DNA of 64,000 nucleotides from Coniella vitis (GCA_011317545.1 WUJK01000011.1:635501-699500), one strand, 5' to 3'; counted from the stretch's first letter, positions 23,908 to 35,540 are shown. Notes: a model not told the origin generated them from the sequence alone. Translations and numbers: made by a program.

Positions 23908-23995
23908 TCCGATATGGTGTAATGGCTAACATCTGACGCTCTCATTCCTCAAGTAAGGGCCCGTCAAGCTCGGGGTTCGATTCCCCGTATCGGAG
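23908..23995 (+). tRNA. tRNA-Glu (CTC), with 16-nt intron
   Basis: The cloverleaf folds by eye. The acceptor stem TCCGATA pairs with TATCGGA and the discriminator is G at 23995. The anticodon stem TGACG (23934-23938) pairs with CGTCA (23962-23966). The anticodon CTC lies at 23941-23943. The T arm is CGGGG-TTCGATT-CCCCG. An intron of 16 nt (23945-23960) follows the base 3' to the anticodon, the standard eukaryotic position. The internal A and B boxes are present. Confidence 0.92.
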
Positions 23996-24013
23996 TTAAA
24001 AGGTGTTGACTTG

Positions 24014-24019
24014 TTTTTT
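24014..24019 (+). terminator. RNA polymerase III terminator of tRNA-Glu
   Basis: A run of six T lies 18 nt past the tRNA 3' end, followed by a second T run near 24025. This is the usual Pol III stop. Confidence 0.75.
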
Positions 24020-24568
24020 GAAACTTTTTTGTACTATAGTACTTGCGAATTTTTTCCGAATCTAGTCTGTTCGTTCAAAAAGGTACCCGGCACTGACTGA
24101 CGTACAGGTTCACCGTGCGCAAAAACCTCATGCTAGCCTTGGAGGCCTGGAGTGTTGGAACAGGAGCGCCAGCACAGCGTATACTATGTAAGCTCAGAGG
24201 ATGTGGTCAAGCATAGTACCATAGGCTTGTTATGCAGAGACATGTCCCCGAGTTAATAATGGTCTGACGAGAGACCTAGCTGCTTTCTGGATGTCAACCA
24301 CAGTCTACGAGGTAATTAACGAACACTGTCACTGGGTACATAGTTAGCTAGGTGTTATGTCGAGACGGCATCGGTAAGGATGTCCGCTTTTTTAACCGGG
24401 GTCCACCAATTACCAGGGCGCTTCTCCCACATGGAACTTTGAATCCCAGCACAGGGTCGGTGGTGCCTGCCGGAGACCCAAAAATTTATTCGATAAGTCT
24501 ACACGGCGCGCCACGCTTCCTCTTACCACACTCTTCACCTCACCACCTTGTCCCATGACACCGCGAAG
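24020..24568. other. Intergenic upstream of mitochondrial EF-G
   Basis: The stretch contains inverted TACTATGTA and CATAGTAC elements (24183-24191 and 24213-24220) and an AT-rich start. No gene is recognised. Confidence 0.5.
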
Positions 24569-27149
24569 ATGAGGGCCTCTAGAGCCGTGGCTGTCCTGGG
24601 TGACGGTCGCTTCCTCAGCTCCGGCCCTGGAGCGAGGTTGCTAAGCCTGAGCTGCCGTCCGACGAGCGCGGATGCACCGCGACAATGGCACCAACCCATC
24701 CAGTTCGAGTGCGCGAGATTCTTCAGCCAAACTCCCAAGAGGAGTGCTCTTACTGCTGCTCAGGAAGCGTATGTTAGCCCCCGCTCTGTATACTGTTTCT
24801 ATGAGCTTCTAACACGCATGGTATAGTCTGAAGGCTGCGAAAGATGCTGCAAACCTCTCTCCCGAGGTTGTCAAGGAGCGTATGAGCCCTGAAGAAAGAA
24901 AGCGTCTGGCTATGGTTCGAAACATTGGTATTGCTGTATGAGCTGACCTTCTTCAGATACATACCACCTGGGAAGCAAACTGCTGACTTCGATTACAGGC
25001 ACACATTGACAGTGGAAAGACTACTTGTACGGAACGAGTTCTCTTCTACACAGGCCGAATCAAGTCCATCCACGAGGTTCGAGGACGCGACAGTGTTGGC
25101 GCCAAGATGGACTCTATGGAACTGGAACGTGAACGAGGAATTACTATTCAATCTGCTGCTACATTCTGTGACTGGGTTAAAAAGGAAAACGGAAAAGACG
25201 AAATATACCACATCAATCTGATCGACACCCCTGGTCACGTCGACTTCACCATTGAGGTCGAACGTGCGCTGCGAGTCCTGGATGGTGCTGTCATGGTTCT
25301 GTGCGCTGTATCTGGCGTGCAGAGTCAGACAATCACCGTCGACAGACAAATGAAGCGGTACAATGTTCCCCGGATTAGCTTTGTCAACAAGATGGATCGT
25401 ATGGGTTCCAACCCTTTCAAGGCTGTTGAGCAAATCAACAGCAAGTTGAGGGTCCCTGCCGCCGCTGTTCAGATCCCCATTGGCTCCGAGAAGGAGTTTG
25501 AGGGTGTCGTTGACCTTATTCACATGCGCGCTATCCGGAACGACGGCCACCGTGGTGTTCAGCTCAAGATCTCTGACCAGATTCCCGAGGACCTTAAGGA
25601 GCTCGCTGAGCAAAAGCGCCAGGAGCTCATTGAGAAGCTTGCCGATGTCGATGACGAAATTGCCGAGATCTTCCTTGATGAGAGAACGCCTACGCCCGAA
25701 CAGATCAAGGCTGCCATCCGCCGCGCCACCATCGGTCTCAAGTTTACTCCTGTCCTGATGGGTACTGCACTGGGTGACAAGTGCGTGCAGCCTATGCTTG
25801 ACGCTGTTTGTGACTACCTGCCGAATCCCTCCGATGTCCAGAACATGGCTCTCGACCGGTCGGCCAATGAAGCTCCCGTCCAGCTTGTGCCTTACAACGC
25901 CCTGCCCTTTGTTGGTCTTGCCTTCAAGCTTGAGGAGAACCCGTACGGTCAGCTTACCTACATCCGCGTATACCAAGGCTCCCTCAAGAAGGGCAGCTTC
26001 CTGTACAACTCGCGAACCAACAAGAAGGTCCGCATCCCCCGTATCGTGCGTATGCACTCGAACGAGATGGAGGATGTTGCCGAGATTGGCGCTGGAGAGA
26101 TCTGCGCCGTCTTCGGCGTCGACTGTGCATCTGGCGATACCTTCACTGACGGCAACTTGCCCTACACCATGAGTTCCATGTATGTCCCCGACGCCGTCAT
26201 GTCGCTGTCCATCAAGCCCAAGCGCAGCAGCGACGCCGACCCCTTCTCCAAGGCTATGAACCGCTTCCAGCGTGAGGATCCCACCTTCCGCTTGACCGTC
26301 GACGAAGAGTCCGAGGAGACTATCATCTCTGGCATGGGTGAATTGCATCTGGAAGTCTACGTGGAGCGTCTTCGCCGCGAGTACAAGGTCGACTGCGAAA
26401 CTGGTCAGCCCCGAGTCGCCTATCGTGAGACTGTCACCCGCCGTGCCGACTTTGACTACCTTCTCAAGAAGCAGACTGGCGGTCCTGGTGACTTTGCTCG
26501 TGTCGTTGGTTACCTTGAACCGTACACCGAGGACCCCGAAAAGAACTACTACGAGTCCCGCGTCATTGGTGGTACTATTCCGGACAAGTTCCTCTCGGCA
26601 TGTGGCAAAGGTTTCGAACTCGGTTGCGAGGAGGGTCCTCTCTTGGGCCACAAGGTCATTGGTGCTAGGCTCATTGTTACCGATGGTGCCACGCACGTGA
26701 CGGATTCTTCCGACTATGCATTCCAGATGGCCACGCAGCAGGCCTTCCGCAAGGCTTTCAAGGACGCCGGTGGTGTTGTTCTCGAGCCCCTCATGAAAAC
26801 GACGATTACGGCCCCCAATGAGTTCCAGGGTAACATTATCATGTTGATGAACAAGCGCGGTACCATCCAGGACACCGAAATTGGACCCGAGGATTTCACT
26901 CTAATTGCCGACTGCTCCCTGAATGCCATGTTTGGTTTCAGTTCGCACTTGCGTGCTGCCACGCAGGGTAAGGGAGAGTTTAGCATGGAATTCAGTCACT
27001 ATGCTGCGGCACCACCGCAATTGCAGTAAGTTTCCCTCTTTTGACTTGCTTTTATCGAGTTGTTTTCCTTTTGTGGTAAATAGACACTAACAATGAACTA
27101 CAGGAAGGAACTTGTCGCCAAGTACGAAAAGGAGAGATTTAACAAATAG
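24569..27149 (+). CDS. MEF1: Mitochondrial translation elongation factor G 1
   Basis: Translocase GTPase that moves tRNAs and mRNA on the mitochondrial ribosome. Exons 24569-24768, 24827-24935, 24999-27025 and 27104-27149 total 2382 nt, encoding 793 residues. The N-terminus (MRASRAVAVLGDGRFLSS..) is a mitochondrial presequence. The G1 motif AHIDSGKTT starts exactly at exon 3; switch II is DTPGHVDF and G4 is NKMD. Downstream EF-G domains II-V follow, with FRLTVDEESEETIISGMGELHLE and the C-terminal SHYAAAPPQLQ continuing into the tiny last exon KELVAKYEKERFNK. Without the last splice the frame would stop at once at a TAA overlapping the donor. Codon use is strongly biased, which creates a long antisense open frame. 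Confidence 0.96.
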
Positions 27150-27894
27150 ATACCTCCTCCTTGAGCGTGTAGGAACGATTTTCTTCCCACGAGTCCTTCT
27201 CTTGTCGATGCGCCAGTCCATTCGCCTTTGGGCCGGTGGTTCCGTTGCCTCTCTATCAAAAAAGGTTCTTCATAGACGGAAATGTTTTCTTTTTTTAGCA
27301 TGTACATCATGGCAAGTGCGCGCTTGGTTTTCATATAGAGAGTCGCGCATATAAAATTTGTATTCTACCATGGAAAATCCAGGATCATCCCGACTCGAGG
27401 AAACAAAAAAAATAACTTCACGTGGGTGAAATACAGGGAAAAGAGAGAAAGAGAGAAAGAGAAAAAGACACCTTCCCTCTTTTTCCAGTCACTTATTGTC
27501 ATGATTACGATTTGTATATAACATACGGATGGTGTCAGAGTCTGACGGGAACTAGGGTTCAAAACCAATCCTCACTCTTCAATTATGTGACTGAGCAAAA
27601 TGACTTGCCATTACCTTTTGCGCAGTGAACAAACACGATATATGTCATGTACCAATGTCATTATTCGGTCGCAATTCTACGTGTTCCACTGCAGCCTGCA
27701 AGAAGTTCTGAAATAATTGAGTGTGCAAAGATGACAGCAACTCCCATCATATGCAATACGAATGACGCACAATTGGGTCAGAAGGGTGTTACGAGTTTCT
27801 TCCTTTTCATTTTTTGTCTATTGCACTCCACCTAGATTTTGTTTTTATACTCTTTTCCGATCTTTATTCTCGCTTTCTTACATGTCTATCCTAT
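27150..27894. other. Intergenic between convergent genes
   Basis: A 745-nt 3'-to-3' gap between MEF1 and LYS12. It is AT-rich with a GAGAAAGA purine tract near 27435-27468 and T-rich 3'-UTR-like sequence. No gene is recognised. Confidence 0.5.
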
Positions 27895-29069
27895 TTACAG
27901 CCTCTTGAGCACATCCTCCGTAACCTCGGTGGTAGTGTACTTGCCACCCAAGTCCGGTGTGACAATGCCAGCAGCAAGAGTAGCGTCAACAGCAGCGTAG
28001 ATCTTGGCAGCGGCCTCCTCGAGATCCATAAACTCAAGCATGACACCGACACTGCGCATGGTAGCAATAGGGTTGGCCTTGTTCTGTCCGACAATGTCGG
28101 GTGCGCTGCCGTGCACGGGCTCGCCGATTGCGAAGCCCTCACCAACATTGGCACTGGGGATCAGACCCAGGGAGCCGAGCAGACCAGCACCTTGGTCCGA
28201 GAGAATGTCACCGTACAGGTTGGGCGCGACAACAACATCGTAGTATTCGGGCTGCTGGACGAGCTTGAGGGCCATGCTGTCGACAATCTGCTCCTCGACG
28301 CGGACATTGGGGGTAGCAGCGGCAAGGGCCTCGCGGGCAGTGGTGCGGAAAAGGCCGTCGGTCTGGGACAGCACGTTGGACTTGTGCACGACCGTGACCA
28401 TGGGCTCGGTGTGGATGCTGCTCGCTCCTGCAGCGCGCATCTTCTGTCTGCGCTCGGCAATGCGGCCAGCCATGGCGGCAATGCGGTAGCTTGCGCGACC
28501 GGTAATGCGCTTGATGGCCTCAGCGGTGGGGCGACCATCTGGGCCGTCGGGGCGGGTGTTTTCCTCCTTGACGTACAGGTCCTCTGTGTTCTCGCGGACA
28601 ATGACCATGTCAATGGGCTGCTGGCGGAAGAGGCTGGTGGCAACGCCCTTGACAGGGCGGACATTTGCGTATAGGTCAAGCTTCTTGCGCAAGGCGACAA
28701 TGGGGGACGAGTAGCCCTTTACGGCCTTCGAGGGCGACTGGACCGCGCCAAAGAGGGCACCATCACACTCGGCCTTGAGAGTGTCGACGGTGCGCTGGGG
28801 CAGGGCGGTGCCGGTGCGCTCGAAGGTCTCGAAGCCGGCATCGAGGTCGACAAAGGAGAAAGAGAGGCCGAGGGAAGAGGGCAGGGCTTCGAGAAGGCGT
28901 CGGCCAGCAGGGATTACTTCCTTGCCGATACCGTCGCCGGGGATGAGGCCTGGATGGAGGGGCAAAGGGTGAGGGATTAGCACAAATCGCCAGGTGCGAC
29001 AACTCGACATGGAGAGGACATAACAGGAAACGAATAGCACATACCAATTCTGAGCGTTCTGGCAGCCAT
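27895..29069 (-). CDS. LYS12: Homoisocitrate dehydrogenase, alpha-aminoadipate lysine pathway
   Basis: NAD-dependent beta-decarboxylating dehydrogenase converting homoisocitrate to 2-oxoadipate in fungal lysine synthesis. Exons 29069-29045 and 28949-27895 total 1080 nt, 359 residues. The 95-nt intron falls inside the opening block, MAARTLRIG joined to LIPGDGIGKEVIPAG. Family marks: DMVIVRENTEDLYVKEE, ITGRASYRIA, the metal-binding YDVVVAPNLYGDILSD and GEPVHGSAPDIVGQNKANP. The C-terminus KYTTTEVTEDVLKRL is typical of homoisocitrate rather than isopropylmalate or isocitrate enzymes. No clear mitochondrial presequence precedes the catalytic domain in this model. A read-through of the intron leaves an open frame upstream, so an alternative N-terminus cannot be excluded. 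Confidence 0.93.
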
Positions 29070-29625
29070 GTTGGAAGTCAATTGGCGCGAGAGAATGCCG
29101 CAGAAGGAGGAGGGGCTGGACTGGCTGCGGAGGAAAAGCTTTGAGGACGTTGCGTCTAGTTGCTGGAAAGTTTCCCCCGAACTTTCTTTGGTTGTTTGTC
29201 TGACGTGGGGCTCCGGGGTCGGACCGCAAAACAGGGGTCAATAGAAGCAGGTTACTGAATATGGTTAGACTCGCGAAGCTGGTGTCATACTACTTCTAGT
29301 AGTACATAGTACTTTCTTACGTCCAGCTCCCATCTTGCATCCCAAAGACCTGATACTATGCACACCTTGTTTCGCATAAATCAACATTTGCGCATCTCCC
29401 TCTGATGCCGAACGTACTGAAATTTCTAGTAATGGTCCTAGATGACCGGACACGTATGAATAAGCTGTAAGAGCACCTGAAAATGTAGACCTTGTTCCCT
29501 GGCATTAATCTGCTGAGGCTCATGGATTATAGGTATGGACTGTTCTTGCTACTTTGCTTATGCTCTTCCGTCCGAACACCCAACACTATCACCTAGGTAA
29601 GTACGTACCTAGACAGTTAGTGCTT

Positions 29626-29643
29626 TACTATGTAAGCATAGTA
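29626..29643. repeat. Inverted TACTATG / CATAGTA pair
   Basis: TACTATG and its exact reverse complement CATAGTA are separated by TAAG. It is one of two such palindromes in the window, the other being at 44700-44718. Single copies of the half-site recur in many intergenic spacers. Confidence 0.7.
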
Positions 29644-29773
29644 GGTGGCGTGGTATGTAGCCAGTTATGAAGACCGTCTTTAAAGCCACTGCAGATTATT
29701 GTGGCTGCAGTGGCTGGTAACATTGCAGACGTCGACAGGATCTCATTGTGGGAGTATTACTGTCTGTTGTAGA

Positions 29774-29800
29774 CTCTCTCTCTCTCTCTTTTTCTCTCTC
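29774..29800. repeat. CT-rich microsatellite
   Basis: Interrupted (CT)n run, (CT)8 then TTTT then (CT)3. It lies in the intergenic region and may vary between strains. Confidence 0.85.
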
Positions 29801-31190
29801 AAATGAGTTGCATCTGAATTTCCAATCAAAAGGTGACTATACATCACGAGTTCTTCGAGGATATCAGATTGTTTGCTGCTAGTGATCACAAGTTAAGTGT
29901 TTATTTTGGAAATACTTGACTGCTGAGGTTGCAGGTCGGCCAGTGCCCTTGGGTGGGTCGGGTCTGTACATATACATAGTAGCCCACCCCGGCAGAACCG
30001 TTTCAGGGGCTCTTTTTACTGAAGCAGCGGTCGATCTGTACTATGCACTGCGGACTACCTTATTAGCTAGCATATTCGGCAGGTACGTACCTGATACATT
30101 CGGCTAATAAACCTATCCTTCCTAGCCCAGGGACAAGGACAAATAATCGCATTGTACTTGATATTTTCTTGGACCTTATTTTGACACAATTATTTTAGCA
30201 AAAAGGATGCTTCCAGCCTCATCTTGTCTAAACTTTCATGCATCGCGCAGACCTGCACAGCTCATTAAAGTGCACGGCCTGTGGTGTGCGGGCGAGACCG
30301 CAGAAAAGGGGAGCCTTTGCAAGCCCCGGCAGGTGCACCAGCTGCGGCAGGAGCTGTTCTGCCGCCATTCCGAGACGTCCACCCCGCAGTATTGTCAAAC
30401 AGCCCTACTGGGTGGAGCGCGCAAGGCCCCTCGTGTCATTTTGCTTATATCCTCCAACTCCCTATTCATCAATTTGGGCTGCTACCACGGCTGCTACCAA
30501 CCACCCACTCCTGACTTGGGCCCGTCTGCCTATCTATCCTGTCCTGTCCTTCCAGCCTCCTGTCCCCTTCAGCTTAACCACCTTCGCTTCGATTTTTCAT
30601 TCCCACACATTCAGCAGCTTGCTGACCCTGCGCTTTACTCGTCAGTGTCTCCTGCAGGCCAGGCCAGATTGCACCCACTGTTCACTGCACACCACGCGTT
30701 CCGAAATCGTCAGCTGGTCAGCACAGGAGCTTGGAAGCTTCCCCTCCCTTTTCGCCGCCCCCCGCTGGCTTCAGGGTCCAGGCAAAACGAGCCAGGAAAG
30801 CACAAAAAAGGGGTCGACCAACTGGTATACGCAACGTGGATTGGCCGTTCCCGAGGCGTGGCAACCCGAATAGCCACAAAGACACCGAATCACAGCCATC
30901 CGCGCAGTCACGACACTCTCTGGCTAGGCGCGACAGCTCAATTGCTTCCTCGTTTTTTTCCTTTGCAGGACCAATAAAGAAACAAGGCGTTACCTTTTTA
31001 GATACCCTCTTCGTCATCGTTACTGCACGCCGTAACTCGCTGCTAGCGCTGTTTCCCTCCTTTTCGCCTTCTCAGAAACCGCGTGTTCCAGCTGCGTCGT
31101 TGGATCAGCAAGAGCTCCCGCCGCTCTCCTTTCCAGCCCTCGCAACCTTTGCTCGCTTACAGTCGCTCCTTCCCCAACCCAACCGCCAGA

Positions 31191-33081
31191 ATGAGTGTCC
31201 GCGATAGAATCAAGATGATGGAGCAGATGGCCAAGAAGGAGGAAGGCGCAGCAGATGAGAGGGGCCGCAGTCCTGGTGGTGTCTCGTCAGTGCGATCCAG
31301 TACGTTTTGTTATTCCTTCTTTCATCTTGCATCTAAACATCCACCCCGTTTTTGCACCTAATTCCAATTACCCCTGTCTACTTGAAATCAGCATCGCCCA
31401 ATCACTATCACCGTCCAGTCCCTACAGTTCATTGCTAAATCTTGCCTATTTGTTTTCAGACGCCAGCGACTCTCCTCGCCCTCTCTCCAAGGTACGCACT
31501 AGCTTCGTCGCCATCGAAAAGGACGGCCGTATAGGCCTTCAACGCCAAGCCAGCGGAGACTCAATCATCTCGGGCCGCAAGTACAGCGGAGATCCAGAAC
31601 TGGCATCCTCAATTTTGCAAGACCATACGAGAACCAATGTTTCCAGTCCGGAGTCCACACGACCAGAGCTCCCCCGGAGCTTTGGGCCTTCCACCGTCTC
31701 CCCTACCACAATTCAAGACGCCGGACCTACATCTGCCCCAGCTGCCGGCCAACCTGCCCCAGCTCCCAGTGAGCCTGCCACATCTCCCGACCCAGCCTTC
31801 GCCGGAGCCGTTGATTCAAAACCTGCCAGTCCACAAGACACCGCCCCAACCGGTAGCCCCACCTCTTCCCAACCCAGCTCTACCGGACCCCAACCTGGGA
31901 GGCAAGAAGGGCTTGCGGAAGCGGCTCAAATTAGACAAGCTCCGCGCCGTCAAGACTCCAAAGTTGCCAGTGTCTGGCCCCCCAGCCAAGTTGCGAAAGA
32001 GAGTCAGGTTCAACCTCTTTTTGGCAAGGCTCAAGGCAAGGGCGACGGGGAACAGTGCGACCTCAACGGTGACAGCAGCGGTCCCAGTAGCAGTACCGGT
32101 GAAGCTACCAGCGACGCCCCGGCTGTAAATGGTGCTAGCATGGCAGTCAAGGCATCTTCTCCGTCTCCAGCGGCAGTCCTTCAACCAAAGCCTGCTGTCA
32201 AAGAAGCCGAGCCAAAAGCTCTCGCCAAACCTATCCAACCAGCTCCTAAGCGTTCTGCAACTCCGCCCGCCACCCAAAAGGCAGCACCTGAGACAAAAAC
32301 ACCCTCGACTGTTTCTCCTGCATTTGTCAAGCCACGACCCAAGTCGCCTACACGACCTGTGAAGCTACCTGCTTCTCTTACTACCCACACTGCTGCTTCT
32401 GGCCAAAGAACCAAGAGTGGGGCGCCACCTTCGGCACATGCCAACCGACCTCAGAGCCGGACTTCGGCAACCTCGAGCGGCAAGCCCATGAAGAGGTCGG
32501 TGTCAGCATCTGGCCGCCAACGCCCCAGCATTGGCCCACCCCCAAAGCAGATAGCTAAGGACCACCCTGTGCCGAAGAAGGAGGTCAAGGCGCCCGATGA
32601 GAGTTTTCTGGCAAGAATGATGCGTCCTACGCAAGCCAGTGCCAGCAAGGTTGCTGATAAGGTCCATGTGCCTACTACACCTCCTCGGAAGGTTAGTGCG
32701 GCTGCCAGAAAGCCGCCAAGCGCGAAGACGGGGCAGATTAGACGGGTAGCCTCCAGGACCATGGGCTCTACCGCAAACAACACGGAGATCGGCAAGAAAG
32801 ATGGGTTGTCATCCACCAAAGGAGCCACCAAGAAGGTTGAGCAGACCCCAATTGCCGAAGAGACAATTACTATGGCTAAAAGAGCAGCAAAAAATGAACC
32901 TCTGAAGCCATCAGAAGGGAAAATTGACTCTGAAGAAAGCGAGCAAGCTCCTACATCTGAGAAGCATGCCAGCAGTGGGCTCTTGATAAATGGCAACGAG
33001 AACCAGAAGGTGACGCCACAGAAGGTGCCGTTCTCCACAGGTCCTACTGAAACTCGGCAGCCCGAACAAGAGGAATGGTAA
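31191..33081 (+). CDS. Disordered Pro/Ser/Lys-rich protein of unknown function
   Basis: Exons 31191-31299 and 31460-33081 (1731 nt) give 576 residues; the 160-nt intron has good borders (gtacgt..ttcag). The start MSVRDRIKMMEQMAKKEEG is a short helix, and the intron joins it to NASDSPRPLSKVRTSFVAIEKDGRIGLQR, a compact segment that looks constrained. Residues ~90-330 are Pro/Ala/Ser/Thr-rich. The C-terminal half is basic, with PMKRSVSASGRQRPSIGPPPKQ and SFLARMMRPTQASASKVADKV, which look like conserved short linear motifs. No catalytic domain, signal peptide or membrane segment is seen. Similar layouts occur in microtubule- or cortex-associated fungal proteins, but that is only a suggestion. Confidence 0.7.
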
Positions 33082-33959
33082 AAGACATCTGGCTGTCAGA
33101 TTGTCTTTCAATTGGCGCACGTAGGCTGCATTTTGTTCTGTTCCCCGACACGCGCATTGAATGACGTTGTTGAGCTTGACTGGCAAGCATTTTGTTCGTT
33201 TCGCAAATGATACCTCTTTTGAAAGATTCATACACGGCTTCTGCCTTCTTGATTTGGGCGTTTTGATGGGGAAAAGTTGAAGAGCATATAGATAGAAGCA
33301 GGCATCATTCAGTTGTATATTGTTTTGCAAGTTTTGAACGCGGTGGATTAAACCTGATACGACCCTCCTAGATCGAGGTAGCACGAGCCCTGTTGACGAA
33401 GAACAGTCACATTTTTCCACAATGAAAGACTTTTGTTATCAATTGCAAAATCTGAGCCATGTGTAGGCACACGGCTGTGGTAATGGTGATTGTTTTGATT
33501 CGACCGTCTCATCGGTTTGTTTGCTGACTTTCTTTCATTCTTATTTCTACTATTTGTAGACTGAGTTACCTCTCATTGTTGGGGCAGGGATATAAGTAAA
33601 CAGTACAACCAGTTCAAGATAGCACCTCACTTGATTGAACTTTGGCAGTAGGCTTCTGAACTGCCTCCCCATCGAGCATCCTAAAATCCAGCTCCTAGCC
33701 ACCTCGTCTTGATAAAACTACCCCTATGCCCACATATGCAATGTCTCTGGGTCTGGGAAGGTCGCTGCGGGTCTGCGGACTCCTCATTCTCAGACGCTCA
33801 TCCTACCCCGGCATAGGCAAATTGCCATGGTTATGACCTCAACCAGCATGGCTCAGAAGGACAAGACGTTATCCGTTATCCATGACTCCAACATATAACC
33901 TCCCTCTCTCCTCAATCCCAACACAAAATCATACTTCTTCGTCTTCCACTTCTCCTCGC
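33082..33959. other. Intergenic between convergent genes
   Basis: An 878-nt 3'-to-3' region between the 31191 gene and uS8m. It is AT-rich near its start. Short frames on the minus strand (32911-33420) are antisense to the upstream gene's 3' end. Nothing is recognised. Confidence 0.5.
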
Positions 33960-34463
33960 TCAATACGGGCTCACCCTACACAGCACTAAGCCCCCAACCT
34001 TCTTATCGAGTGCCTCCCGAATCTCCAACACACCACTATCCGTCGCCAAGAACATGCACTCACCCATTTTCAAGCCATCAATATACCCGGCCTCGAACCC
34101 ACGCGCGACCCGGCGGAGCTCCCGTAGCGTCTGCGTAATTGGCCGCTTTGCCTTGGTGATGGCCGTGATGCTGTGCATGACGGGCTCGTTGTTGTTGTAT
34201 TTTAGGCCCAGCCACAGCCGGCGCGTGGCGACAGTGGCGGTTGTCACGGGCTCGTACTTTTGCACGCTGTCCATGGTGAGCAAGGTGGTGGGGTCTGGTG
34301 GAGAGGGGCCGCCGCGCACGACGGTCGAAATGAGACCTGAGCGGTGCAGGGCGAGGCAGAGAAGGAGGTTGGATTTTGTATTGGGGAGAGATGTTAAGCC
34401 GAGGCGTGCGCGCGACGCATTCTGGAGATGCGCGCAGGCGTTGACGACGTTGGCGATAGGCAT
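33960..34463 (-). CDS. MRPS8: Mitochondrial small-subunit ribosomal protein uS8m
   Basis: Single-exon gene for 167 residues, homologous to bacterial S8. It begins MPIANVVNACAHLQNASRAR, where the S8 N-terminal helix normally lies, and ends with the conserved S8 C-terminal core: MGECMFLATDSGVLEIREAL, then GGLVLCRVSPY. Middle blocks WLGLKYNNNEPVM and ITKAKRPI also fit mitochondrial S8. Length matches fungal Mrps8 (about 155-170). The protein binds the small-subunit rRNA inside mitochondria. It is the second mitoribosomal protein gene in this window. Confidence 0.92.
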   Translation of the reverse strand: MPIANVVNACAHLQNASRARLGLTSLPNTKSNLLLCLALHRSGLISTVVRGGPSPPDPTTLLTMDSVQKYEPVTTATVATRRLWLGLKYNNNEPVMHSITAITKAKRPITQTLRELRRVARGFEAGYIDGLKMGECMFLATDSGVLEIREALDKKVGGLVLCRVSPY

Positions 34464-35540
34464 GGTGGGCGACTGGTGCGTGCGTAGTTGGCGGAGGGAA
34501 AAGGAGAGATGAGGGAGCCGCTCTGAGATACGGTAAGAGGGTCCCTCTTGTTGATGAGCTCGAAGCAGGTTCTAGGTCGAGTCGAATGGGCTTGTCCTTG
34601 GCGGTGCTGCCAGTGGGTTGCGGGGGCGTGGGCGCGTTTGCAGGGCTGCAGATGGTTGAGTTCAGTCGGAAATGATCACAGTATTCGGGGAGGATACAGG
34701 TGAATGCGTACTGAATCTGTATCGTGGAGCTCCAAGTCAGGCGGCAGCAGTGGTGTGCCTTCTCGTCGCTGTGGTGAAGGTGCCTAGGTATGTACGCGGT
34801 GATTATAATTTTGCCAGCGCCAGCTGGCTAATGGTTGTTGCTTCAGTATGGAAATTTCGAAAAGAGGCTCTCATGACGCACGGACCAGTCTCTGCAGGGA
34901 TATCCGAAAGTCTGGAAGTACTATGTACCTCGATACTCGGTTCCTGCCATGGATGCACCTACCAGCCTACAGTGCTATGTACCCCAAGTTGCAAAGTACA
35001 TAGAACCAACTACTACCTAATGTACTGGGTGAATGACTTACAGAGTACAAACGATAAGACGATAATGAGAATGCTTACCTCCGCTTTTTTGATCCGGGGA
35101 CCCTGCTTGCCTTTTTCCAAACAATGTGCAGCCTGCAGCTCTGGATTGGCTAGTTCCACCACCGCCAAAAGCACCGTCGACACACACGACTGGTCTGCTA
35201 AGCGCCGAGCAGCACGATGCGATGCCGGGGTGCAACAAATATGCATGTGCGCATTTTCCCATTTGCCTTTGCCGGGCTGGGCTGGGCTGATGCAGGTGGA
35301 TGGAGGGGAAGATGAAAAGGTGACGTTCATAAATGTGGGATACGCCGACGTCGTGTTTGGGCTTCGTCTTTTGTTTCTTTTGTCCTTTGTTTCGTGAGAG
35401 TCTTCTTGCGCTACATTCTTGCTGCTGCTGCTACTGCTGCTACTTGTTGTGTCTGCTGAGTCTAGACAACGGTCTTTTCTTTCGCCCATCTTGTGCAGTC
35501 CGGGCCCTGGGACCTTACGGTCTGTTTTCACGCCGCCGTG
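34464..35540. other. Intergenic, divergent promoter region
   Basis: The region lies between uS8m (leftward) and the 35541 gene. A cluster of TACTATGTAC, GCTATGTAC and GTACATAG elements sits at 34918-35003. A 241-codon open frame (34672-35397) has no family features and crosses this cluster, so I do not call it. Confidence 0.5.

Larger units (their letters stand above)
29070..31190. other. Intergenic/5' leader region, 2.1 kb
   Basis: The region lies between the divergent LYS12 and 31191 genes. It holds a palindromic TACTATG element at 29626-29643, further copies near 29304, 29354, 29974 and 30039, CCTAGGTAAG/GTACGTACCTAG near 29592, and a CT tract. The last 900 nt are C/T-rich and probably contain the leader of the 31191 gene. 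Two overlapping open frames at 30207-30977 and 30238-30873 look non-coding. Confidence 0.5.

Noticed and set aside
24993..26696. 567-codon open frame antisense to mitochondrial EF-G
   Set aside because: It mirrors the strongly biased codons of MEF1 exon 3; its translation (repeated LD, VD, GV patterns) has no domain logic, and the sense strand is a fully conserved enzyme.
27814..28674. 286-codon open frame antisense to homoisocitrate dehydrogenase
   Set aside because: It is a shadow of the LYS12 catalytic domain on the other strand.
30207..30977. 256-codon and 211-codon overlapping open frames upstream of the 31191 gene
   Set aside because: Two frames over the same C/T-rich DNA, both without domains; more likely the leader and promoter of the 31191 gene.
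31816..32277. Antisense and alternative-frame ORFs in the Pro-rich gene
   Set aside because: They arise from the low-complexity C-rich coding sequence of the 31191 gene.
34672..35397. 241-codon open frame in the spacer before the 35541 gene
   Set aside because: It crosses a cluster of the dispersed TACTATG motif, has no recognisable feature and ends near the promoter of the next gene.
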